NCBI GenBank assembly: GCA_022572105.1
Contig: JACZWN010000004.1
Coordinates: forward strand, 1 to 33,902
Direction of reading: 5' to 3'
Length of the DNA stretch: 33,902 nt
DNA from: Pseudomonadota bacterium
GTDB taxonomy: Bacteria > Pseudomonadota > Alphaproteobacteria > Kiloniellales > J153
The notes under the pieces were generated by a model, which searched no databases, was not told the DNA's origin, and saw only the letters and a list, made by a program, of their open reading frames with translations. Below, one piece after another: positions 8,758 through 16,513 of this stretch; position 1 is the first letter of the stretch; every line of letters starts with the position of its first letter. The position numbers and the translations under genes were made by a program.

Positions 8758-8782
8758 GGGCCCAGCCGCGTGGGCTGGGCCC
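8758..8782. terminator. Strong GC hairpin GGGCCCAGCC-gcgtg-GGCTGGGCCC
   Basis: Perfect 10-bp stem; followed on the minus strand by TTTATTT, so terminator-like for minus-strand transcription. Confidence 0.6.
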
Positions 8783-9197
8783 GAGTTTACTGGAAAGATT
8801 ATGAGCATTCATAGGGTGCGCTATAATTAGCGAAAATTGGTAAAGGCGAAGTAAAGGATATCGACTGTAAGTAATACGTAATACTACTTACGCATAAATA
8901 CGAATGATTTGACATGACTGGTACTAGGAAATCGAACTTGTCGTTCCCGGGGCGGCCGGGTCTTACGCTGTCCGCTGCCGCCACGCTACGTTGGCCCACC
9001 GAGGCCGGGCGGACCGATCGCCGCGGTGCGGAGGCGCATCGCTCCCCACAATCCCGAGTACGCCGCTCGGGTGTTGTGGGATCTGTCTGGCCGTCCCCCG
9101 GGCTGCGACTCGGGCCGCGGCAATGCTGTTGAGTGGACGGGCTGGACCGTGCGTAAGAAGGCGCGGCGCACCCGGCCATGGCGACCGAGCGGTCGTC

Positions 9198-9234
9198 AAA
9201 AAAGGGAAGCCCCGCTTACGTAGCGGGGCTTCCC
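9198..9234 (-). terminator. Rho-independent terminator for minus-strand transcription
   Basis: GGGAAGCCCCGCT-tacgt-AGCGGGGCTTCCC, 13-bp perfect stem, with AAAAAA at 9198-9203 (T6 on minus strand). Confidence 0.8.
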
Positions 9235-10011
9235 CGGAGTGGAAGAGAGGCTGTGCATCCAGAGGACACGATGACATCATGTGGGGAAAGAGTTGAGTAA
9301 TGGTAAATAATTCACTCAATTAATCTAAGTATAAACGCGTACGTATAAATACGTATGTCTGAAATAATAAGTCGATATTGTAAATGGAGGCCCACGGATT
9401 TTTATATTACTTTCGCCAATTATGAGCCGTGCCGGCGCCTGGCGGCTGGGTTGCAACGGGGCGTCATCGACCCGACCGGCGTCGAGGCCCGGCAAGGATT
9501 GCAACCCGCGTACGGCCGGTCCCCGGCCTGCCTGTGTGTCGCCTTCATTTCGGCCACGAAGAAGTCCTTGAGCCTCTCCACGCCGCGTTCGATCGCCCGG
9601 CCGGCATGGTCCGGCGTGCCGCGGTTCCTGGTCATCGATCGCCTGCCATTTTCGGCTGAAGCGGGCGCCGGCGGTGTACCCGGGCCGGTCGGTATTCCTG
9701 CCTTGGCGGCGGATGCGGCACGGATCGCCGGAGCGACCGGGGCTTGGCGAGATCGCCCGACCCCTTGCGCGCGCCCCCATGTCAGCCTCACGGGCCTGTC
9801 AGCCTCGCGGAAGGTCATGTGAATCGCGCCCATAGGAGCGGAAAAATCCGAAGGCGGGCGCAACCCCGAAGGATTCTAGTCTTCACCGTGGGACTTTGAG
9901 CCCCGCGCGTCTTCAATGCGCCCACCAATAATCGGCTGACTCGCGTTTTTTATGTGGGAAATCACCCAGTTAGTCGCTATCGTGACGGTGCGGAATCGGC
10001 GGGAGGTCACC

Positions 10012-10362
10012 ATGTTCTTGGATCTAGCGAAGCGCATCTCGCGTCGCTCGCGGAATGATTTGCGGCTCAGGTACTGGGGCCGCGTGCTGGCCGCGGTCTT
10101 CGTGGTCATCGGCGGGTTGGACCTAGTCTCGACCAACGCGGCGCTCGCCGCCGGTCATTTCGAGGGCAATCCGCTGGTTCGCTCGCTCCAGGCCGACATG
10201 GGCTCCTGGTGGTCACTGCCCAAGATGGCCTTCCACCTGCTCCTGGCCTACCTGATCCTTTGGATCCCCTCCAAACGTATGCTGGCCACCGGGTCGCTGG
10301 TGAGCGCGGCGTACCTCTTGCTGTTGGTGAACAACTTCTATTGGGCCGGCTGGCCGCAATAG
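10012..10362 (+). CDS. Small membrane protein (DUF5658-like)
   Basis: MFLDLAKRISRRSRNDLRLRYWGRVLAAVFVVIGGLDLVSTNAALAAGHFEGNPLVRSLQ...; hydrophobic helices; GGGAGG SD before the ATG at 10012. Confidence 0.7.
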   Translation: MFLDLAKRISRRSRNDLRLRYWGRVLAAVFVVIGGLDLVSTNAALAAGHFEGNPLVRSLQADMGSWWSLPKMAFHLLLAYLILWIPSKRMLATGSLVSAAYLLLLVNNFYWAGWPQ

Positions 10363-10429
10363 CTCTTCCGGGGGCAGCGGTCCGAATTTCCCTAGGGTGC
10401 CCGCGCGCCCGGCGTCCGATCACTTCCGC

Positions 10430-10530
10430 CTATAGGGTCTCGACGAAGGCGATGATGTCCTGGATGTTTTCCGGGGTCACCCGGAACTCCTTCACCTGCG
10501 AAGGCAGTTCGGTCCGATCCGGTCACGAGC
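10430..10530 (-). pseudogene. C-terminal remnant of a c-type cytochrome
   Basis: Minus-strand frame reads ...PDRTELPSQVKEFRVTPENIQDIIAFVETL-stop, a common class I cytochrome c C-terminus; no CxxCH upstream. Confidence 0.5.
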
Positions 10531-10680
10531 CGAAGCCGCCTTCCGCCCGGCGCCCAGGGGTACTCGCCCGTTCGCGCGGCGCGGGTCCTTCCGGTTGCCC
10601 GAATCACCGTACCCGGCCTATAACGGCCGGACGCGCCGCGGCGCCTGGACACCTCAATTATACCGAGGAATCGAGAATCC

Positions 10681-12036
10681 ATGAGACGGGTCGTTCTTGT
10701 TACCCTTTTGGCGATTGCGCTGGCCGGACTGGCGGGCTGCCAGATGCCGCGTTTCGAAACCGGCGTCGAGGCGGCCGGGCGCGGCGACTACGCCGCGGCG
10801 GTCCGGGTGTGGCGGCCGCTCGCCGAACGCGGCGATGCGCCCTCGCAATACCGCCTGGGCGCGCTCTACGCCCAGGGCAACGGGGTATCCCTCGACAGCA
10901 AGGAAGCGGCCAAGTGGTATCGGCTGGCGGCCGAACAGGGCTACGCCGAAGCGCAGTACGCCCTCGGCGGGCTCTACGCCGAGGGCGAGGGCGTCGATAC
11001 GGACGCGGCCGAGGCGGCCAAGTGGTACCTGCTGGCCGCCGAACAGGGCCACGCCGATGCCCAATACGACCTCGGCGAGGCCCGCGCCAAGGGCGAGGGC
11101 GTCGAGGCGGGCTATGCCGCGGCGGTGGAATGGTATCGCCGCGCCGGCACCCAGGGCCACGCCGAAGCGCAGATCCGGCTCGGCGCCTTGTACGAAAAGG
11201 GTCTGGGCGTCGAGCAGAGCTACGCCGAGGCCTCGATTTGGTGGCGCAAGGCGGCGGCGCAAGGCCACGCCGAGGCACAGGCCACCCTGGGCGCGCTCTA
11301 CGAGAAGGGCCTGGGCGTGCCGCAAAACTACACCGAGGCGGCCGCCTGGTGGCGCCAGGCCGCCGAGCAGGGCCACGCCGAGGCGCAGACCAACCTCGGC
11401 TACCTCTACTCCCGGGGCCTCGGCGTCAAGCGGGACTACGGCGCGGCGGCCGACTGGTGGCGCAAAGCGGCGTTCCAGGGCCTGCCGGCCGCGCAGTCGA
11501 ACCTGGGGGTGCTGTTCGAGCAGGGCCGCGGCGTGCGCCAAAGCTACGCCGAGGCCATCCGCTGGTGGGAGCTGGCGGCGACGCAGGACTACCCGGACGC
11601 GCAGCACAACCTCGCCTACATGTACGCCAACGGCCAAGGCGTGCCCAAGGACTATGGCGAGGCGGTCAAATGGTGGCGCCTGGCCGCGCAGGGGAACCTG
11701 CCCATCGCCCAGCACTACCTTGCGGTCATGCACTCGAAGGGTCAGGGCGTGCCCCAGAGCCACGCCGAGGCGGCCAAATGGTACCGGCTTGCCGCCGAAT
11801 TTGGCCGCGCCGAGTCGCAATTGGCGCTCGGCATCCTGTATCGGAATGGCCGGGGCGTGCCGGGCAACCGGGTCCAGGCGCACAAGTGGTTCAACCTGGC
11901 CGCGGCGCATTTCCCGCCGGGCGAGGACCGGGCGAACGCGGCCGCGCGGCGCGACCGCGTGGCCAGGGGGATGACCGCGGGCCAGATCGCCAAGGCCCAG
12001 CGTCTGGCGCGCGAATGGCGGCCCAAGACTCCCTAA
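10681..12036 (+). CDS. Sel1-repeat (TPR-like) lipoprotein
   Basis: 451 aa; signal plus lipobox LAGLAGC; about 11 Sel1 repeats (AEAQYALGGLYAEGEGV..AEAAKWYLLAAEQGH). Confidence 0.95.
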   Translation: MRRVVLVTLLAIALAGLAGCQMPRFETGVEAAGRGDYAAAVRVWRPLAERGDAPSQYRLGALYAQGNGVSLDSKEAAKWYRLAAEQGYAEAQYALGGLYAEGEGVDTDAAEAAKWYLLAAEQGHADAQYDLGEARAKGEGVEAGYAAAVEWYRRAGTQGHAEAQIRLGALYEKGLGVEQSYAEASIWWRKAAAQGHAEAQATLGALYEKGLGVPQNYTEAAAWWRQAAEQGHAEAQTNLGYLYSRGLGVKRDYGAAADWWRKAAFQGLPAAQSNLGVLFEQGRGVRQSYAEAIRWWELAATQDYPDAQHNLAYMYANGQGVPKDYGEAVKWWRLAAQGNLPIAQHYLAVMHSKGQGVPQSHAEAAKWYRLAAEFGRAESQLALGILYRNGRGVPGNRVQAHKWFNLAAAHFPPGEDRANAAARRDRVARGMTAGQIAKAQRLAREWRPKTP

Positions 12037-12061
12037 TACCAAGGAGCGTTGATAATGACCC
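12036..12061 (+). repeat. Copy 2 of dispersed intergenic repeat
   Basis: ATACCAAGGAGCGTTGATAATGACCC; 25/26 identical to the reverse complement of 269-294; first base is the last base of the Sel1 gene stop codon. Confidence 0.75.
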
Positions 12062-12183
12062 GTTTCATGGGAGCAAATCGGCGCGCCCGATGACGGCGGC
12101 CGGGGCCACCTCACGATCGCCTAATTTCGGTCACGCTTTGGGCCGCTTCGCACGCCATATTGCCAGACCGGGGAGAGCGTGGC

Positions 12184-12336
12184 GTGAGCAACAAGAGCAA
12201 AACCAAATCGGAAACCTCTACAGATTCGGCGCGCCTGCGCCGTTGCCTGCTGTGCGGCGAGAATTTTTCCTCCGACGGGCCGCACAACCGTATCTGCAAA
12301 CGGTGCAAGAGCGGCCAGGTCTGGCGTCAGGGCTGA
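12184..12336 (+). CDS. 50-aa zinc-ribbon protein, GTG start
   Basis: (M)SNKSKTKSETSTDSARLRRCLLCGENFSSDGPHNRICKRCKSGQVWRQG; two CxxC knuckles; not listed as its own ORF in the supplied track. Confidence 0.75.
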   Translation: MSNKSKTKSETSTDSARLRRCLLCGENFSSDGPHNRICKRCKSGQVWRQG

Positions 12337-12356
12337 TACCAAAGATCCTTTGGTAT
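12336..12356. repeat. Copy 3 (diverged) of dispersed repeat; palindrome ATACCAAAG-atc-CTTTGGTAT
   Basis: Perfect 9-bp arms; ungapped alignment to copy 2 gives about 18/26 identity; first base is the last base of the zinc-ribbon stop codon. Confidence 0.6.
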
Positions 12357-12379
12357 GACGCGCGGCCCGGGTGCGCGGC

Positions 12380-12736
12380 TCAGGCGCCGGGGTCCCGGGC
12401 GCAGTCGATGCACACCGGGGTCGTGGGATCGAACTCCAGGCGCTTGAGCGCGATCGCCTCGCCGCAACTGGCGCAGAAGCCGTACTCGCCGTCGTCGAGC
12501 CGGGTGAGCGCCGCGTCGATGCGCCGCACCTCGACTTGTCGGCGCCGGTCGGTCTCGATCGACATGGCCTGGGATTGCATGGCGTCCATGCGCGAGAGAC
12601 GGCCGACGCGGGCTTGGTCCAGCTCGACCGGCCGGCGCGCCTCCACGCTCGCCTCGGTCAGGTGCACCAGCTCCTGCCGCCGGGCGAGCAGGCGCGCCTT
12701 GGCGTCCGCGGCGTCGATCTCGGGCGTATCGTTCAT
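12380..12736 (-). CDS. DksA/TraR-type zinc-finger protein
   Basis: MNDTPEIDAADAKARLLARRQEL...RRIDAALTRLDDGEYGFCASCGEAIALKRLEFDPTTPVCIDCARDPGA; ATG at 12736 preferred over ORF start 12889. Confidence 0.92.
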   Translation of the reverse strand: MNDTPEIDAADAKARLLARRQELVHLTEASVEARRPVELDQARVGRLSRMDAMQSQAMSIETDRRRQVEVRRIDAALTRLDDGEYGFCASCGEAIALKRLEFDPTTPVCIDCARDPGA

Positions 12737-12958
12737 GTCGGACCAGCATCCCATCGCGCCATCCGGCCGGGTGCGCCAACGGGTCGGGTGGCCGTAGTTT
12801 CGCCATGCGTACCCGGGAACAGCATAACGGCGCTCCGGCCGGCGGCAAGCGGCTTGCGGCGCCGAATCGGCCGCAAAGGCAAATTTCAATTGCCCTGGCG
12901 CCCGCGCGCGCTATAAAACCGGCTGCCGTGCCGACGGATCCGAGACCCGTTCGCCTGG

Positions 12959-13045
12959 GCGGCTGTGGCGGAATCGGTAGACGCGCAGCGTTGAGGTCGC
13001 TGTGGGGGAGACCCCGTGGAGGTTCAAGTCCTCTCAGCCGCACCA
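12959..13045 (+). tRNA. tRNA-Leu (GAG anticodon)
   Basis: GCGGCTG/CAGCCGC acceptor stem, encoded CCA, anticodon loop TTGAGGT, long variable arm, GGTTCAAGTCC T-arm. Confidence 0.95.
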
Positions 13046-13050
13046 CGCCT

Positions 13051-13102
13051 GCGAACGGGCCGGGCGAACGGGCTGGGCGAACGGGCTGGGCAAACGGGCT
13101 GG
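13051..13102. repeat. 13-bp tandem repeat, 4 copies (GCGAACGGGCTGG)
   Basis: gcgaacgggccgg / gcgaacgggctgg / gcgaacgggctgg / gcaaacgggctgg between the two tRNA-Leu genes. Confidence 0.95.
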
Positions 13103-13124
13103 ACAGACCAGGATAACAAGCCAC

Positions 13125-13211
13125 GCGGCTGTGGCGGAATTGGTAGACGCGCTAGCTTCAGGTGCTAGTTCTCGCAAGGGAGTGGAGGTTCGAGTCCTCT
13201 CAGCCGCACCA
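13125..13211 (+). tRNA. tRNA-Leu (CAG anticodon)
   Basis: GCGGCTG/CAGCCGC acceptor stem, encoded CCA, anticodon loop TTCAGGT, long variable arm. Confidence 0.95.
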
Positions 13212-13371
13212 GCTTAATTCTCCGGCCTGATCCGCCGGCTTTTCCGCAACCTCGCCGGCGATCCAACGGGTTCGTGATCCGGACCCGGGGGCCACGGTTG
13301 TGCGCGCCGGTGCGATACGGCATGATTCGCGGTCGAACGACTCGGCGGACCGCGATGCATCGGGGGTGGCC

Positions 13372-13845
13372 ATGGCAAACGACCGGGAGGGATCGAGTGG
13401 CGACATCAGCGCCTCGGAGCTGGATGAACGGACCCACGCCGAGCTTCTGATGCTCTATCAGGACTCGGCCGTCTCGGTGCGCTTCGCCCGCGAGCGGCAG
13501 TGGAAGCTGGCCGGGGCCGCGCTGCTTCTGTTCACCGCCATCGTGGCGATCCCCGAACTGGTGGAGGTCAGCACGTTCGCGGCCAAGGGCCTGGTGCTCG
13601 CCAGCATCCTGATCGGCGCTTCGGCGATCTACGTGCTCGTCGTCTACCAGGTCTGGCAGAACGCCGAGCTGCGCCGCATGCAGACCATCGGCGACCGCTT
13701 CTCGAACATCTTCACCGAGCTCGGCGGCCGCAACGCGGCGCGCGAAGGCACGCTCCACGGTTACATCATCCTGTTCTTCATGATCGCCGCGATCGGGCTG
13801 GGCGACGCGCTCGCGGTCCTGCTGCTGTCGCGGTTCTACCTGTAA
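13372..13845 (+). CDS. Hypothetical membrane protein
   Basis: MANDREGSSGDISASELDERTHAELLMLYQDSAVSVRFARERQWK then three hydrophobic segments; ATG at 13372 within ORF 13300-13845. Confidence 0.75.
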   Translation: MANDREGSSGDISASELDERTHAELLMLYQDSAVSVRFARERQWKLAGAALLLFTAIVAIPELVEVSTFAAKGLVLASILIGASAIYVLVVYQVWQNAELRRMQTIGDRFSNIFTELGGRNAAREGTLHGYIILFFMIAAIGLGDALAVLLLSRFYL

Positions 13846-13854
13846 GGCGACGCC

Positions 13855-14922
13855 ATGCGTTGGCAGCGACGGATCTCCGTGGTCGACGCCCACGCCGAGG
13901 GCGAGGTCGGGCGGGTCATCACCGGCGGCGTCCTGGACGTGCCGGGCGACACCATGTTCGACAAGAAGCGATATCTCGAGACCGAGGACGATTGGCTGCG
14001 CCGCTTCATCCTGTTCGAGCCGCGCGGCGGCGCCGCCATGTCGGTCAACCTGCTGTTGCCGCCGGCCGATCCGGCGGCCGATCTCGGCATGATCGTCATG
14101 GAATCGACCGACTATCCCGCGATGTCCGGTTCCAACGCCATCTGCGTGGTCACCGTCGCCCTCGAGACCGGCATCGTGCCCATGACCGAGCCCGAGACCA
14201 AGCTGGTGCTCGACACCCCGGCCGGGCTGGTGCCGGTCAGCGCCCGCTGCCGCGACGGCAAGTGCGAACGCGTCAGCCTGGACAACGTCCCGAGCTTCCT
14301 GCTGCACCGGAACGTGGCGCTCGAGGTACCCGGCGTCGGCAAGATCGCCGCCGATATCGCCTACGGCGGCGCCTTCTTCGTTCTCGTCGAGGCGCGCGAC
14401 CTCGGCTTGGCCATGACGCCGGAGGAGGCGCGGCGCATGGTCGACCTGGGCGAGGCCATCAAGGCGGCGGCCAACGACGCGGTCACCGCGGTGCATCCGG
14501 ACAACCCCGAGATCAAGGGCGTGACCTTCACCCTGTTCGGCGGGCCGCCCGAGGGTGCCGAGGGCGCGCGCAAGGTCGCGGTCGTGGTCTCCCCGGGCCG
14601 CCTCGACCGCAGCCCCTGCGGCACCGGCACCTCGGCGCGCCTGGCGACCCTGATCGCCAAGGGCGAGCTCGGACCCGGCGAGACGCTGATCCACGAATCG
14701 GTGATCGGCACCCGCTTCACCGCCGAGGCCGTCGGTCATACCGAAGTCGGCGGCATCCCGGCCGTGGTGCCGCGCCTGACCGGCCGCGGCTGGATCTTCG
14801 CCACCCACGAGTTCGGCTGGGACCCGAGCGATCCCTTCCCCCAGGGCTTCACGCTCTCCGACACCTGGGGCCCGGCCATGCACCCGGGCATCGCGGCGAA
14901 AGGCGGGACATCCAAGGACTAA
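13855..14922 (+). CDS. Proline racemase-superfamily protein (4-hydroxyproline epimerase / trans-3-hydroxyproline dehydratase type)
   Basis: MSGSNAICVVTVALETGIVPM, IAYGGAFFVLVEA and SPCGTGTSARLATLIAKGEL are family motifs. Confidence 0.93.
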   Translation: MRWQRRISVVDAHAEGEVGRVITGGVLDVPGDTMFDKKRYLETEDDWLRRFILFEPRGGAAMSVNLLLPPADPAADLGMIVMESTDYPAMSGSNAICVVTVALETGIVPMTEPETKLVLDTPAGLVPVSARCRDGKCERVSLDNVPSFLLHRNVALEVPGVGKIAADIAYGGAFFVLVEARDLGLAMTPEEARRMVDLGEAIKAAANDAVTAVHPDNPEIKGVTFTLFGGPPEGAEGARKVAVVVSPGRLDRSPCGTGTSARLATLIAKGELGPGETLIHESVIGTRFTAEAVGHTEVGGIPAVVPRLTGRGWIFATHEFGWDPSDPFPQGFTLSDTWGPAMHPGIAAKGGTSKD

Positions 14923-15407
14923 CCCGCGAGCGCGCGTTCCTCGATGCGAATGCGCTGGGCGAGGAGGGCCAGGTTGGCGAGCCCGAAGCCGAGCGCGATC
15001 TGCCAGGCGCCGAAGGCGAGCGGCAGGACCGGGATCTCGAGGGCCACCACCAGGTAATTCGGGTGGCGCAGGAAGCGGTACGGCCCGCGCGTGACGAGCG
15101 GCGCCCCGGGCACCACGATCACCCGCGTGGTCCAGCGCCCGCCCAGGCTGGCGATGACCCAGAGGCGGCCCAGTTGCAGCAGGCCGTAGAGGCCGAGCAG
15201 TCCCCAGTCGGCCGGCGCCTCGGCCGGCACCAGGACGAACAGCGCCGCGAGCCAGGCGCCGTGCAATGCCACGAAGAGCGGATAGTGGCCGGCGCCGTGT
15301 TCCACGCCGCCGGCGGCCAGCAGGCGCCGGGCGTTGCGCCGCGCGTACCCGAGTTCAGCCAGGCGTTGCAGCGCGACCAGCAGGGTCACGATCTGGGCCA
15401 GGCCCAC
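14919..15407 (-). CDS. Isoprenylcysteine carboxyl methyltransferase (ICMT)-family membrane methyltransferase
   Basis: 162 aa; RGPYRFLRHPNYLVVALEIPVLPLAFG motif; hydrophobic; starts 7 bp after the type III PKS stop. Confidence 0.9.
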   Translation of the reverse strand: MGLAQIVTLLVALQRLAELGYARRNARRLLAAGGVEHGAGHYPLFVALHGAWLAALFVLVPAEAPADWGLLGLYGLLQLGRLWVIASLGGRWTTRVIVVPGAPLVTRGPYRFLRHPNYLVVALEIPVLPLAFGAWQIALGFGLANLALLAQRIRIEERALAG

Positions 15408-15413
15408 CGCGGC

Positions 15414-16463
15414 TCAAGCCTCGAGCAGCAGGAACCCGGCGCTGAACCCGGGCCCCAGCGAAGAGACCAGGTGGCGCCCGTGCAGGCCGCCTTGAAGCCC
15501 GCGATCGAGCACGAACAGGACCGTCGCGCCCGACATGTTGCCGTAGTCGCGCAGCACCGCGCGGGCGTGGGTCATGGCGCCCGGCGCCAGGCCGAAGACC
15601 TCCTCCAGCGCATCCAGCACCTTGGCGCCGCCCGGGTGGCACAGGGTGCCGGCGAGGTCATTTCGAGTCAGGCCCTGGCGGGCCAGGAAGGCGTCAACCG
15701 CCTTGCCGTAGCGGGCGCGCACGATGCTCGGGATGTCGCGCGAGAACTGTACCCCGAAGCCGTCTTCCTCGACCCGCCAGCCCATGACCTCGAGCGTGTT
15801 CGGCCAAGTGTACTCGCCCCAACCGGTGATCTCGGGGCCCGCGGCGCCGCGCTCGCAGGTCACCAGCGCCGCCGCGGCGCCGTCGCCAAATAGCGCGGTG
15901 GCGATGATGTTGCTCTTGGAGACGTCGCTGTTACGGAAAGTCAGGCCGCAGAGCTCGACCACCAGGAACAGCACCAGGCTGCCGGGCGCGGCGCGCGCCA
16001 TGGCCGCCGCGCGGGCCAGGCCGAGCACGCCGCCGGCACAGCCCAGGCCGAAAATCGGCAGGCGCTCGACGTCGCGCCGGAACGGCAGCTCTTCCATCAG
16101 GCGCGCGTCCAGGCTCGGCGTCGCGATGCCCGAGGTCGAGACCGCGACGATGGTGTCGACGCGCTCCGCCAGCACCCCGGCGCGGGCCAGGCAGTCCTGC
16201 GCGGCGCGGCGCAGGAGCTCTACCGCGTGGCTGATGAAAAGCGCGTTCTTCTCCTTCCAGCCGCCGGGCGCCTGGTACCATTCGAGCGGCACGCAGGAAT
16301 AGCGCGTCTCGATGCCGGCGTTGTGGTAGACCGGCAGCAGGCGCTCGATCTCCTCGCCGCGCGCCTGGAACAGGAGCCGCGCCTGGGCCATGACCTCGTC
16401 CTGGCGCAGAACGAAGGTCGGCACCGCGGTGGCGAGGGATATGAGGTGGGCTGGACTGGGCAT
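15414..16463 (-). CDS. Type III polyketide synthase (chalcone/stilbene synthase family)
   Basis: 349 aa; Cys in LPIFGLGCAGGVLGLARA, His in GTLCHPGGAKVLDALEE, Asn in YGNMSGATVLFVLDR form the Cys-His-Asn triad; C-term GPGFSAGFLLLEA. Confidence 0.93.
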   Translation of the reverse strand: MPSPAHLISLATAVPTFVLRQDEVMAQARLLFQARGEEIERLLPVYHNAGIETRYSCVPLEWYQAPGGWKEKNALFISHAVELLRRAAQDCLARAGVLAERVDTIVAVSTSGIATPSLDARLMEELPFRRDVERLPIFGLGCAGGVLGLARAAAMARAAPGSLVLFLVVELCGLTFRNSDVSKSNIIATALFGDGAAAALVTCERGAAGPEITGWGEYTWPNTLEVMGWRVEEDGFGVQFSRDIPSIVRARYGKAVDAFLARQGLTRNDLAGTLCHPGGAKVLDALEEVFGLAPGAMTHARAVLRDYGNMSGATVLFVLDRGLQGGLHGRHLVSSLGPGFSAGFLLLEA

Positions 16464-16513
16464 GGCGGATGTTTTCGGTTCGCGCGAGACTACGCTAGTC
16501 TAGTTTAGCGTCA

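Noticed and set aside
9420-9863. 147-aa minus-strand ORF in the accessory region
   Set aside because: A short stretch (AIERGVERLKDFFVAEMKATHRQ) looks protein-like, but the rest is biased and I could not recognise a family; not enough to call a gene.
10209-12797. 862-aa plus-strand ORF and 486-aa minus-strand ORF (10654-12114) over the Sel1 region
   Set aside because: Alternate-frame/antisense shadows of the high-GC Sel1 repeat gene; arginine/glycine/proline-biased with no motifs.
13051-13102. Tandem repeats considered as a CRISPR array
   Set aside because: 13-bp head-to-tail units with no spacers.
13165-15893. Long ORFs 13165-14883 (-) and 13500-15893 (+)
   Set aside because: Shadow ORFs opposite or out of frame with the proline racemase, ICMT and PKS genes; low-complexity composition.
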